In this document: positions 32,401 to 38,925 of the stretch, one piece after another
Layout of the letters: every line of letters starts with the position of its first letter
Position numbering within the stretch: the stretch's first letter is position 1
DNA from: Nocardia alni
Lineage (GTDB): Bacteria > Actinomycetota > Actinomycetes > Mycobacteriales > Mycobacteriaceae
Direction: 5' to 3'
DNA length: 38,925 nucleotides
Assembly: GCF_019038435.1 (NCBI RefSeq)
Contig: NZ_JAGPOX010000097.1
Span: 1 to 38,925 of the forward strand
Translations under genes and position numbers: made by a program
The notes under the pieces: generated by a model
Databases searched by the model: none
Told to the model about the DNA's origin: nothing
What the model saw: the letters and a program-made list of their open reading frames with translations, nothing else

Positions 32401-32888
32401 ATCTCCCGCGTCGGACCAGCGACGTCGAGGATGCGCCGCAGTTCGTCGTCGCGGCCGATCAAGGTATCCACATCGCGGGGCAGCGTATCGGTGACCAGGG
32501 GGCGATCGGTGTCCTGCGGCGCGCGGCCGACGACGGGATCGGAACCCGACTCGTTCACGGCCTTCCGCCAAAGCCTTTGCCACATCGCCGTATTCAGCAG
32601 ACCGGCCGGAACGGTGGCCTTCCTCTGACGGGTGAGGGAAATCAGCGTCGCCAGCACCGGTTCCAGCGACGCGAACCGTGCGGGCACATTGCGCCCGGAC
32701 CGCCAATCGCTGACCCGCTGGATCGTGGGCAGCCTGCGCGCGCTGCGCCACCGCGCTCGGGTGGTGCGCACCACCTGTTCGAGGGTCGGGTTGCCCGCCG
32801 CCTCGAACAGCTCGGACAGCTTGTCCGCGAATTCACTTCGCGCCGTGCCATTGACGTCGTCCCCATCATCGGCAAATTCGGTTGCCAC
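29406..32888 (-). CDS. NB-ARC/TPR (STAND) protein with 13 exact 40-residue repeats
   Basis: An 1160-residue protein, GTG32888. N-terminal module with DWRSGRNVPARF (61-72). NB-ARC with P-loop GMPGIGKT (170-177), Walker B LLILDDA and a winged helix. Then a helical linker and, from residue 575 to 1094, thirteen consecutive TPR units of exactly 40 residues starting GDR..GEAYAL and ending RxALAIFxxx. A C-cap ends with WRDLPVPDTASSRRFS. It is a paralogue of the 26432 gene in tail-to-tail orientation, 8-bp overlap. Such proteins bind a trigger through the repeats and oligomerise through NB-ARC; the output here may be the N-terminal DNA-binding-like module. TAACCT 6 nt before GTG suggests a leaderless message. 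Confidence 0.9.
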   Translation of the reverse strand: MATEFADDGDDVNGTARSEFADKLSELFEAAGNPTLEQVVRTTRARWRSARRLPTIQRVSDWRSGRNVPARFASLEPVLATLISLTRQRKATVPAGLLNTAMWQRLWRKAVNESGSDPVVGRAPQDTDRPLVTDTLPRDVDTLIGRDDELRRILDVAGPTREISIHTIDGMPGIGKTALAIRAAHRFADQFPDGRLFVSLHAHTAGHPAARPTDVLAGLLTDLGVDPRNIPDSLENRRNMWRDRLADKRILLILDDAADHAQVEPLLPNGPRCLTLITSRRRLLALDGSQPFPLDTLDGDKAAELFCTLARRAPGDGERPAIQDIVRLCGYLPLAIVLLAGRLAHHTRWTIAEMGAELATTQDRLGELEAGERAVRAAFTMSYNDLPPDRQRLFRRISLHPGPEIDRYAAAVLGDVTPARARRDLEALFLDHLLDEPVGGRYRMHDLLREYGLDLVAEDPAEDLRDAVDRLLEHYQQIAGAADRFVTVGPRPHTPDDDPEPAVAPYFSDRAGAMAWLRSERANLLACLEYAAAHRRPARMVGLTSILSGLLRLDGPWPLAIRLHRRAASVAEHTGDPLAAADALDDLAMVRYAAGDYPGTADLVRQALMTYRAIGDRGGQAHALSNLGRLGFATGDYPAAADLVRQALAIYRDSGDRLGEAYALSGLSVVRYATGDYPGTDALVREALAIFRQTGDRLGEAYALDELGVVRYAMGDYPGATAAEEQALEIYRRDGDRFGEAYALNDLASVRFATGDYAGAGDLTRRALAIYQDVGDRVNEAYALNTLGSVRYATGNTAGAAGQLEHALAIFQEIGDRVGQAYMHGGLGLVRYSTGDYGAAAGEMRRELAIFQEIGDRVGQGYTLLMVGLVRYASGEYPVADDLMCQALVVFQEIGDRVGQAYALSGLGRLRYATDAMSDGIADLERALDIFRETGDRIGEAYTLGSLGRLRFVAGDAAGADSLVRRAMDIFQETGDRLGCAFSLGGLAMLRYTEGDYAQATVHAQEATTIFSDIGDRLGEACSFVLLGLLRYRAGDYPGAIEMVERAPAIFRDIGERLGEAYAFVGLGLAHYKTGDYSGAADLASAGLALFRELGDQPGRAEMIDRINELWEESSVEPHNAVVAYIDALRLIRDIHIRWKKRRVWRDLPVPDTASSRRFS
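29607..31166 (-). repeat. Thirteen tandem 120-bp units encoding TPRs
   Basis: 1560 bp made of 13 units with no length change, each encoding 40 residues. GCGTAGGCC(T/C)C...CGGTCACC-like stretches recur every 120 bp on the plus strand. Strict length but clear divergence between units indicates old duplications under selection for phase. The array remains a substrate for recombination and copy-number change. Confidence 0.85.
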
Positions 32889-32900
32889 GCAAACAGGTTA
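32888..32900 (-). promoter_or_regulatory. TAACCT -10 box of the leaderless NB-ARC paralogue
   Basis: On the minus strand TAACCT (32900-32895), six bases, GTG (32888). No ribosome-binding site is present. The layout is identical to that of the 26420 promoter. Confidence 0.5.
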
Positions 32901-32956
32901 GTCGTCCCGGAACACGCCACAGGTGAAATTCGCGGAGTGAGACACACAGCCGCGCT

Positions 32957-33679
32957 TCATATTCGGCATTGCTCGGCCGGCTCTATCGCATGCCAGGTCA
33001 GGCCCGGAAACAGTGAATGGACCGGATCGTCGCCGGGCAGCGGGCGCACGCCGTCGCGGCCGATCCGCACAGCCTCGGCGAGCAGGTCGGCGTCTCCGGA
33101 TCGCTCGAATACGGCCAGCAGGGTGTCGACGAGGTCGGCCAGTGCCGCCGGACGGTCGGGGTCGTCGAGCGCGAGCGCCGCCACCGCCTGACGGGCGATC
33201 TCGGCGACCTCGTTCACCAGTTCGGTTTCGTCCACACGCCCGGCGAGCTGGGCCAGATCGGACCACGAAAGACACAGGAGCTCCGCACGATTCGGGTTGT
33301 CGCTCGCGACGGCCGCGATCATGGCCCGGTCGGCCCGTGTCAATTCCGTCAGATCACCGGTGTCGTCGGTGCATTCGAACAACAACGCCAGCGCATAGCG
33401 ATGGTTGATCCGCGCGCTCAGATGCATTCGATGGTCCTCGGGCAGGTCGCCGGCGGCGGCCAGTGCGTCCCGATCGACCAGTATCGATTCCCGCAGCATC
33501 CCGATATCGCCGGTGCGGCAGGCCAGGACGGACAGCAGGTAGCCCAGGTCGTGCAGGCAGAGCGCACGCTCCGGATCCTCCGCCGGCGCACCGGCTATGA
33601 CCGAGCGCAATCCGTTCACCACCGCCCGCAGTTCCTCGATCTCGGCCGGATCACCACTCGCGATCAGCTCGTCAGACAC
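32957..33679 (-). CDS. TPR-like helical protein of unknown role
   Basis: A 240-residue protein. GTG33679 was chosen (VSDELIASGDPAEIEELRAVV) with GGGGAGAGGG upstream; GTG33688 and longer starts are possible. It is built of paired helices with recurring (A/D)LA.LL...(G/D)D..LL.EA, as in the TPR-type repeats that accompany CHAT proteases and STAND ATPases (for example CLHDLGYLLSVLACRTGDIGMLRESI and AALADLVDTLLAVFERSGDADLLAEAV). It precedes the large NB-ARC gene by 68 bp on the same strand, so it may be an accessory partner of that sensor. No catalytic domain is visible. Confidence 0.65.
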   Translation of the reverse strand: MSDELIASGDPAEIEELRAVVNGLRSVIAGAPAEDPERALCLHDLGYLLSVLACRTGDIGMLRESILVDRDALAAAGDLPEDHRMHLSARINHRYALALLFECTDDTGDLTELTRADRAMIAAVASDNPNRAELLCLSWSDLAQLAGRVDETELVNEVAEIARQAVAALALDDPDRPAALADLVDTLLAVFERSGDADLLAEAVRIGRDGVRPLPGDDPVHSLFPGLTWHAIEPAEQCRI

Positions 33680-33899
33680 GATGTTCACCCTCTCCCCAAG
33701 GTTGATTCCCGGTACACCGGCGACTCCCATGGGCACCATGAGATTTCACATCCGAACCGGACAACAACGAACTACCGGATATCCGGGGACGAACATGCTG
33801 ATCAGAAGCTCGGCGACAGGTTTCCGGTCCGGAATTCCGGTTCTCCGCGGTTCCGGCCTGTCATGTACGGCCCGCAGCGGTGTTCCGGGAGATCGACAT

Positions 33900-33934
33900 G
33901 GTCGACTCCTGCTGTGGCACAGCAGGAGTCGACC
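33900..33934 (-). terminator. Hairpin terminator after the MFS gene
   Basis: A perfect 17-bp palindrome (33900-33916 with 33918-33934) around a single G33917 ends 11 bp past the MFS stop. No T tract on either side. Confidence 0.65.
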
Positions 33935-33945
33935 GTCGTGCGGTG

Positions 33946-36324
33946 CTAGCGGACGGGCAGGGGGGTCACCTCGTCATAGCCGAGGTTCACATCGTGGACA
34001 ACCTCACCGCCGATGACCCGAACTCGGCTGCTCACCGAGGGGTAGCCGCGGGTGACGACCGCGTAGCGGCCCTCGGGCAGGTCGGACACGAGGTAGTGGC
34101 CCTGGTCGTCGGTGCGGGCGGTGGCGATGTGGTCGCCGGTCTCGTCCAGGACCGTCACCTGGGCGTCGGGGACCACGCGGCCCGCGGCGTGCACCGCGCC
34201 GACGAGGGTGGCCGAGGGGTCCAGCTCGATGTCGTGGCGCAGTACGCCGCCGTCGGGGACGGTCACGGTGTTCGCGGACGGGCGCATGCGCTCGGCCACG
34301 GCGACGATGGTGTGGGTGCCGGGAGCGACTCCGCGGCAGACGAATTCGCCGTCGGGGTTGGTGACCGCCGCGTCGACGACATCACCGCGCATGGTCGTCA
34401 CGGTGACGGTCGCCCCGTCGACCGGTGTTCCGTCGGTGCGCCGCACGGTGCCCGACAGCTCGCCGGAACTCGGCAATGTCAGTTCCAGCCGCTGCGCCCG
34501 GGCGCCGACGATCACGGTGACCGCGACCGGCTCGTGCGCGGGGGCCGAGGCGATCAGCACATAGCTGCCCGGCGCCGGGACATCGATCCGGAAGGCGCCG
34601 TCCACACCGCCACGCGAGCGGGAAACCTGGTGTCCGCGTGGGTCGATCAGCGTGAGCGCGGCATCGGCCACCGGCAGGCCGCTCTCGCGGCGCACCAGCC
34701 CCTCGATCGCGTCCGGGACCGACGAGGAGGACGATTTCGACACCGACGCAACCGATTCGGTGGACCGCACCGCAGCCGAATCCGAACCGTTCGACCGTCC
34801 GGTGCCCCCGGCGAGACCGCCGGCCGCGTACCGGCCCGATCCATTGCTCCCGACCAGCGCGAGTTCCCGCTCCGGCAGTGGATTCGCCGTGATCGGCACG
34901 TATTCCTCGGCTATGACCTCCATGATCGGCTGCTTGCGTCCCCGACCGGACGGGATGAACACCGACGCGAGCGCGGTCAGTGCGGCGACACCGGTGAGGA
35001 ACCAGAACACGTTGGTATAGCCCGAATTCGACGGGAATCCGTGTGCGGTATGCGTACCCGAGGTCAGGATCACCGAGGAAATCGCGCTGCCGATCGCGCC
35101 GCCGACGGTACGCACATTGGCGTTCATTCCGGTGGCCGCGCCGGTCTGTGCGGGCGGCACGGCCCCGACGATGATCGCGGGCATCGCCGAGAACGCCATG
35201 CCGATGCCGATGCCCAGCAGCCCGGCCGCGATGTAGATCTCCCAGCCGTGATCGTGGCCGGCCGCCAGTAGGGCGAAGGCGGGGACCGACAGCACGCCGC
35301 CGATCAGCACGATCCACTTGGGGCCGATCCGCGCGGCCAGCGGGCCGATCAGGAAGCCGATCGCGAACATCGCCACCGCCAGCGGCAGCATGTACAGACC
35401 GGACCGGGTGATGCTGGCGCTCAGTCCGTATCCGGCCAGGGCCCTGGGTGTTTGGAGCAGCTGCGGCAGGAAGGTCATCATCGCGTACATGCTCATGCCC
35501 ATGAGCACGGCGGCCACATTTGTCGTCCACACCGCCGGGATGCGCATGGTGCGCATATCGATCAGCGGTGTCTTCGAACGCAATTCGACCACCACCCAGG
35601 CGATCGCGCACACCACCGCCGCCGCGAACAGGCCCAGCGTGCGGCCCGAGGCCCAGCCCCAGGACGGACCCTGGCTCACCGCCAGCAGCAGCGCAACCAG
35701 CCACGCGGACAGCAGAAACGCTGCGACCCAATTGATTCGGCCCGGACTGCGCACCGGTGACTCGGGCACGAACAGCACCGCGGCCACCGCGGTGATCGCG
35801 GTCATGATCATCGGCACCCAGAACAGCCAGTGCAGGTTCAGGTGCTGGACGATCGGACCGGCCAGCACCAGCCCGATTCCGGAGCCGACGGCCAGCAGCG
35901 AGGACGCGATGCCCACCGCGCCGTTCAGCTTCTTGGCGGGGAACTCGTCGCGGATGATGCCGAACGCCAGCGGGATCACGCCGCCGCCGAGGCCCTGGAT
36001 CACGCGGGCCAGGATCATCACGCCGACCGATTCGGTCAGCGCCGCGATCAGCGAGCCGACCGTCAGCGCGACGAGCGTGAGGACCAGCATGCGCTCCTTG
36101 CCGACCTTGTCCCCGATCCGGCCCAGGATCGGCGTGGCCACCGAGGCGGACAGCAGATAGGCGGTCATCAGCCAGGTGGCGGTGGCCTGCGTGGTGTGCA
36201 GCGCCGGGATCAGCAGGGTGAACACCGGCACGATCAGCGACTGGAGCAGCGCGTATGCGGCGATTCCGAGCAGCAGCACGGCGAATACGACGTTGTAATG
36301 AGGGCGAGTTTTCATACGCGCCAT
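33946..36324 (-). CDS. MFS (DHA2/EmrB-type) transporter with three carboxypeptidase-regulatory-like domains
   Basis: A 792-residue protein. Residues about 1-460 form a 14-TM DHA2 drug:H+ antiporter, with motif A-like GRIGDKVGKERM and motif C-like GSGIGLVLAGPIVQ. A Ser/Gly-rich linker (about 465-540) follows, then three ~80-residue beta-sandwich repeats of the carboxypeptidase-regulatory/Cna-B type: GLVRRESGLPVADAALTLIDP...DGAFRIDVPAPGSYVLIAS, GTVRRTDGTPVDGATVTVT...NPDGEFVCRGVAPGTHTIVA, and GAVHAAGRVVPDAQVTVLD...DDQGHYLVSDLPEGRYAVVT. This tail is unusual for MFS exporters and may bind envelope material or gate the pump. ATG36324 was chosen; ATG36315 is an alternative. An operator palindrome lies 27 bp upstream. 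Confidence 0.88.
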   Translation of the reverse strand: MARMKTRPHYNVVFAVLLLGIAAYALLQSLIVPVFTLLIPALHTTQATATWLMTAYLLSASVATPILGRIGDKVGKERMLVLTLVALTVGSLIAALTESVGVMILARVIQGLGGGVIPLAFGIIRDEFPAKKLNGAVGIASSLLAVGSGIGLVLAGPIVQHLNLHWLFWVPMIMTAITAVAAVLFVPESPVRSPGRINWVAAFLLSAWLVALLLAVSQGPSWGWASGRTLGLFAAAVVCAIAWVVVELRSKTPLIDMRTMRIPAVWTTNVAAVLMGMSMYAMMTFLPQLLQTPRALAGYGLSASITRSGLYMLPLAVAMFAIGFLIGPLAARIGPKWIVLIGGVLSVPAFALLAAGHDHGWEIYIAAGLLGIGIGMAFSAMPAIIVGAVPPAQTGAATGMNANVRTVGGAIGSAISSVILTSGTHTAHGFPSNSGYTNVFWFLTGVAALTALASVFIPSGRGRKQPIMEVIAEEYVPITANPLPERELALVGSNGSGRYAAGGLAGGTGRSNGSDSAAVRSTESVASVSKSSSSSVPDAIEGLVRRESGLPVADAALTLIDPRGHQVSRSRGGVDGAFRIDVPAPGSYVLIASAPAHEPVAVTVIVGARAQRLELTLPSSGELSGTVRRTDGTPVDGATVTVTTMRGDVVDAAVTNPDGEFVCRGVAPGTHTIVAVAERMRPSANTVTVPDGGVLRHDIELDPSATLVGAVHAAGRVVPDAQVTVLDETGDHIATARTDDQGHYLVSDLPEGRYAVVTRGYPSVSSRVRVIGGEVVHDVNLGYDEVTPLPVR

Positions 36325-36350
36325 GGGGTGCGTTTCCTCCCCGGAAGTAG

Positions 36351-36371
36351 AAACGGAGTTAATCTCCGTTT
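36351..36371. promoter_or_regulatory. TetR-like operator upstream of the MFS gene
   Basis: AAACGGAG (36351-36358), TTAAT, CTCCGTTT (36364-36371): perfect 8-bp arms with a 5-bp spacer. A further half-like GCGGAG follows at about 36386. Efflux pumps of this class are usually repressed by TetR proteins from such sites, but no regulator gene lies in the window. Confidence 0.6.
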
Positions 36372-36660
36372 AGAACCCTAACAGAAGCGGAGAGTTCCTC
36401 CCATTCGAGCGATGTGATCTCGGACTCACCGAACGGCCGCTACGCGACCAACGTCTACGTCCCCTAACGGAAAACCGATCGTTACCCGGACAAATTCCCC
36501 GCGATGAAACCGACGATCGAGATCACGCACGACTGACGCTCATCCATACCCTCGCATGGCAGGCAGCGCGAAGGACCACTGCGATACCGGCAGTGATCTA
36601 CCCGTTCGATACATGGAAGAACCTGCGAGAATTCACCAGGTGATCGGCCGGCAACGTGCT
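36372..36660. other. Intergenic region between MFS transporter and ABC permease
   Basis: No gene is supported. A short hairpin (CACTGC 36577-36582 with GCAGTG 36590-36595) may help end the permease transcript. Otherwise only the upstream part of the MFS promoter region is seen. Confidence 0.4.
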
Positions 36661-38205
36661 CTACGGGACGTAGGGTTCACCGTCGGCGCGGGGCGGACGG
36701 ACCTGGCCGACCGCGCCGGCGACTGCGATTACGGTCAGCAGGTACGGCGTCATTTGCAGTACCTCGGTGGGGATTGGTGTCGCCAGTACCTGCAACTGGC
36801 CCTCGAGGGCCTTGGTGAATCCGAAAAACAGCGCCGCGCAGGTGGCTCCGATCGGGTGCCAGCGGCCCATGATCACCGCCGCGAGGGCGATGAATCCGTT
36901 TCCGGCCGACATTTCCTTGACGAATCCGCCGGTCGATCCGATCGTGAAATAGGCGCCGCCGAGCCCGGCGACGGCGCCCCCGAGCAGCACTGCCTCGTAG
37001 CGGATGCGCAGGACGCCGATGCCGACCGTCGCCGCGGCGCGGGGATGTTCGCCGACCGCCCGCATCCGCAGACCCCAGCGCGTGCGGTACAGCGCCACGG
37101 TGATCACCGCGACCAGCACCACCATCGTGTACACCAGCGCGGTCTGATCGAAGACGGTCGGGCCGAGGATCGGAATCGAGGACAGCACCGGCACCGCGAT
37201 CGGCTGCAGAACGCCCGGATTGTTGAACCGCGCCGAGCCGTCGGGCAGGGCGATCAACTGATCGAACAGGTATCCCGTGATGCCCGTAGCGAAGACGACG
37301 AGTACCACGCCGAGCACGATCTGGTTCACCAGATAGCGGATCGAGAACACCGCCAGCAGCCAGGCGACGAATATCCCCGCCACGATCGCGGCCACCGCGC
37401 CGACCAGGAAGCTGCCGCTGACGGTCGCCACGACGGCCGCGGCGAACGCCCCGGCGAGCAGCTGACCCTCGATCGCGATATTGATCACGCCCGCGCGTTC
37501 GCACAGCACACCGGCCAGGGCGCCCAGGATCAGGGGCGTCGAGAGTGCGAGGGTCCCCTGGATCTGATTGGTGAGCGGGAACGTCTTTCCCGCAGCCGCC
37601 CAGCAGATGAATGTCACCACGAACGCGATGCCGAATACGGTGAACAGCAGGCCGGACCACCGCCCCAGCCCGCGCCGAAGATGCACTGCCGCAATGATTA
37701 CCGCGATGATCGCCAGCACCACCGCGGTCGGCGCTGCGGGCAAACGCACCGGGCCCGGCCCGGATCCGCCCGGTGCCGCCAAGCCGAACGCCACGTCCCC
37801 ATGCCCGGTAATCGAAGCCAACGCGACCGCTATGATCGCCAGCACCGCGAGCAAGGCCCCCAACCGTAGTCGCCGACGTCGCAGTTCGGGCGATTCCAGC
37901 CCGCGAGCGGCCGCCACCGGGGTTCCGCTCGAGATCACCGCGGCACTCCCCGCGCGCAGGCCATTCTCGGTAGCAGCTCGCTCCGAATGTCCGGCATGGT
38001 CCTGGCCCGTACTATCTCCGGCTCGGCCGGGGCCCACGATGTCCTCGGAATCGCCTGCACGCCCGATACTTCCCCGGCGCTCAGGATCCGCGGCCCCTCC
38101 GCGAGCGCCGACCGGCCCGGATTCTCCGCCGCGCGGCGAATTCGTTCCGTCTCCGGCAGCTCGCGCCCGCTCGGCATCGCCGACGCCGCCCGATTCCGCC
38201 GTCAT
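36661..38205 (-). CDS. Nucleoside/BMP-type ABC transporter permease (NupQ/BmpC-like)
   Basis: A 514-residue permease. ATG38205 overlaps the stop of the upstream permease gene by one base (TGATG). The first ~95 residues are a hydrophilic Gly/Ala/Arg-rich cytoplasmic extension not usual for the family. The membrane part has the branched-chain-amino-acid/nucleoside permease features: ALAGVLCERAGVINIAIEGQLLAGAF, RTRWGLRMRAVGEHPRAAATVGI (EAA-like loop) and GGFVKEMSAGNGFIALAAVIMGRWHP. It works with the partner permease and with ATPase and lipoprotein genes presumed beyond the window edge, importing nucleosides or related compounds. Confidence 0.88.
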   Translation of the reverse strand: MTAESGGVGDAERARAAGDGTNSPRGGESGPVGARGGAADPERRGSIGRAGDSEDIVGPGRAGDSTGQDHAGHSERAATENGLRAGSAAVISSGTPVAAARGLESPELRRRRLRLGALLAVLAIIAVALASITGHGDVAFGLAAPGGSGPGPVRLPAAPTAVVLAIIAVIIAAVHLRRGLGRWSGLLFTVFGIAFVVTFICWAAAGKTFPLTNQIQGTLALSTPLILGALAGVLCERAGVINIAIEGQLLAGAFAAAVVATVSGSFLVGAVAAIVAGIFVAWLLAVFSIRYLVNQIVLGVVLVVFATGITGYLFDQLIALPDGSARFNNPGVLQPIAVPVLSSIPILGPTVFDQTALVYTMVVLVAVITVALYRTRWGLRMRAVGEHPRAAATVGIGVLRIRYEAVLLGGAVAGLGGAYFTIGSTGGFVKEMSAGNGFIALAAVIMGRWHPIGATCAALFFGFTKALEGQLQVLATPIPTEVLQMTPYLLTVIAVAGAVGQVRPPRADGEPYVP

Positions 38206-38925
38206 CAGTTCCACCCCTTCGCCAGTACGGCCTCGGCGCGCTCGGCGCGGATTCGGAATACCGTGCGCACCAGCGCGGGCGCCGCCACCAGGATGACGAT
38301 GACGGCTTGGAGCACCGTCACCAGTGTGAGCGGAGTTCCTGTGGCGGCCTGCATCTCGTTACCTCCCGCGTTCAGCGCGCCGAACAGCAGTGCGGCGCAG
38401 ACGGTTCCGAGTGGATTACCGCGACCGAGCAGGGCGACGGTGATGCCGTCGAAGCCGAGCGATCCCGCGATCCCGTTGGTCAACGGCAGATCCGTGCCGA
38501 GTACCTGTTGGGCCCCTGCCAATCCGGCCAGCGCTCCGGCGATCACCATGGCCAGCACATAGGCGCGGCCGACCCCGATTCCGGCAGTGCGCGCGGCGTC
38601 CGGGTTCGCGCCCACGGCCCGCAACGAGAATCCCAATGTCGAGCGGGACAGCAACCACCACACCAGGATCGCCGCGAGGATCGCTACCAGCAGACCGAGA
38701 TGCAGTCGGGTGCCGCCGAACCGGGGCAGTTGGGCGCTCGCGTCGACCACCGGACTGATCGGCTCGTGCCTACCCGGGCGCTGCAGTGGCTTGGTCGTCA
38801 ACAGCCAGGTCAATGCGTACAAGGCAACGTAATTACCCATGATCGTCGAGATGACCTCGTGGGCCCCGGTGCGCGCCTTGAGAATTCCCGCGATTCCACC
38901 CCACACCGCACCACCGGCCAACCCC
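38205..38925 (-). CDS. Nucleoside/BMP-type ABC transporter permease, partial
   Basis: Runs off the window at its 5' end, so the start is not visible; 240 codons are present. GAHEVISTIMGNYVALYALTWLL, SLRAVGANPDAARTAGIGVGR (EAA-like loop) and LTNGIAGSLGFDGITVALLGRGNPLGTV mark it as the first permease of a nucleoside/BMP importer, the partner of the 36661 gene. The stop overlaps the partner's start. Confidence 0.88.
   Translation of the reverse strand, partial: GLAGGAVWGGIAGILKARTGAHEVISTIMGNYVALYALTWLLTTKPLQRPGRHEPISPVVDASAQLPRFGGTRLHLGLLVAILAAILVWWLLSRSTLGFSLRAVGANPDAARTAGIGVGRAYVLAMVIAGALAGLAGAQQVLGTDLPLTNGIAGSLGFDGITVALLGRGNPLGTVCAALLFGALNAGGNEMQAATGTPLTLVTVLQAVIVILVAAPALVRTVFRIRAERAEAVLAKGWN

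Noticed and set aside
33680..33899. A small gene between the TPR-like and MFS genes
   Set aside because: Open frames lack ribosome-binding sites and protein-like composition; treated as intergenic.
35318..36160. Plus-strand frame inside the MFS gene
   Set aside because: Composition is that of an antisense shadow; the minus strand encodes the 14-TM transporter.

Overview
The window is 38.9 kb of GC-rich DNA with the codon bias, frequent GTG starts and gene families of an actinomycete. F420-type (Ddn-like) nitroreductase, RsbW/SigF-type partner switching and the large NB-ARC/TPR proteins with an N-terminal DWRSGRNVP module suggest Nocardia or a close relative. This is inference from gene content, not a database match.

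Left end (1-9.2 kb), accessory DNA next to a tRNA. tRNA-Ala(CGC) is followed by a 2.06 kb segment bounded by a 45-bp copy of the tRNA 3' half (44/45 identical), as left by integration into a tRNA. The segment holds only an overlapping gene pair: an AbiEi-like antitoxin (EAK-containing N-terminal domain plus winged helix) and a nucleotidyltransferase-type toxin. A perfect 19-bp palindrome covers the antitoxin start codon. A frameshifted nuclease-like remnant follows. Then comes the most interesting block (3.4-9.2 kb): a Crp/Fnr regulator with an intact cyclic-nucleotide pocket signature, a class III nucleotide-cyclase homologue, a P-loop (STAND-like) NTPase and an SPFH/band-7-like protein. The last three overlap by ATGA. 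The cyclase homologue's C-terminus and the NTPase's N-terminus carry the same ~22-residue ATNYIGG...QVGRDN motif, which resembles RHIM-type amyloid signalling motifs. Convergent to the operon are a Pycsar-effector-like (DUF5706-type) membrane protein and a small membrane protein. I read this as a candidate cyclic-nucleotide/amyloid-linked conflict or stress module.

9.2-15.1 kb, terpenoid locus. A P450 lacking the ExxR arginine diverges from an unusual two-domain enzyme, with an N-terminal isoprenyl diphosphate synthase and a C-terminal class I terpene synthase. A perfect 12+12 bp palindrome lies between them. A two-gene ABC transporter converges on the enzyme.

15.3-23.0 kb, general stress/partner-switching cluster: STAS antagonist, Rcp1-like response regulator, CHASE3-like/HAMP histidine kinase, REC-PP2C phosphatase, small membrane protein, CsbD-like protein, Dps, two RsbW-like ATPases, a PAS-ANTAR protein and a SigB/SigF-type sigma factor. 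Three promoters within 1 kb share a G(T/A)TT-N15-GGG(TAT/ATA) layout, suggesting that the local sigma factor drives its neighbours.

23.2-26.1 kb: an SDR fused to a Ddn-like F420-dependent reductase domain, with three 12-bp operator-like repeats at 18-bp pitch in its promoter, then a MarR regulator and a YhgE/ABC-2-like membrane protein.

26.4-33.7 kb: two convergent paralogous NB-ARC/TPR proteins, both apparently leaderless from a TAAYCT box 6 nt before GTG. One is cut by a single in-frame TAA exactly where its TPR unit expects Gln/Glu. The other has 13 consecutive 40-residue units, i.e. exactly 120-bp DNA units. A third TPR-like protein lies beside them.

33.9-38.9 kb: an MFS drug-efflux-type transporter with three carboxypeptidase-regulatory-like domains at its C-terminus and a palindromic operator, then two nucleoside/BMP-family ABC permeases, the second running off the window.
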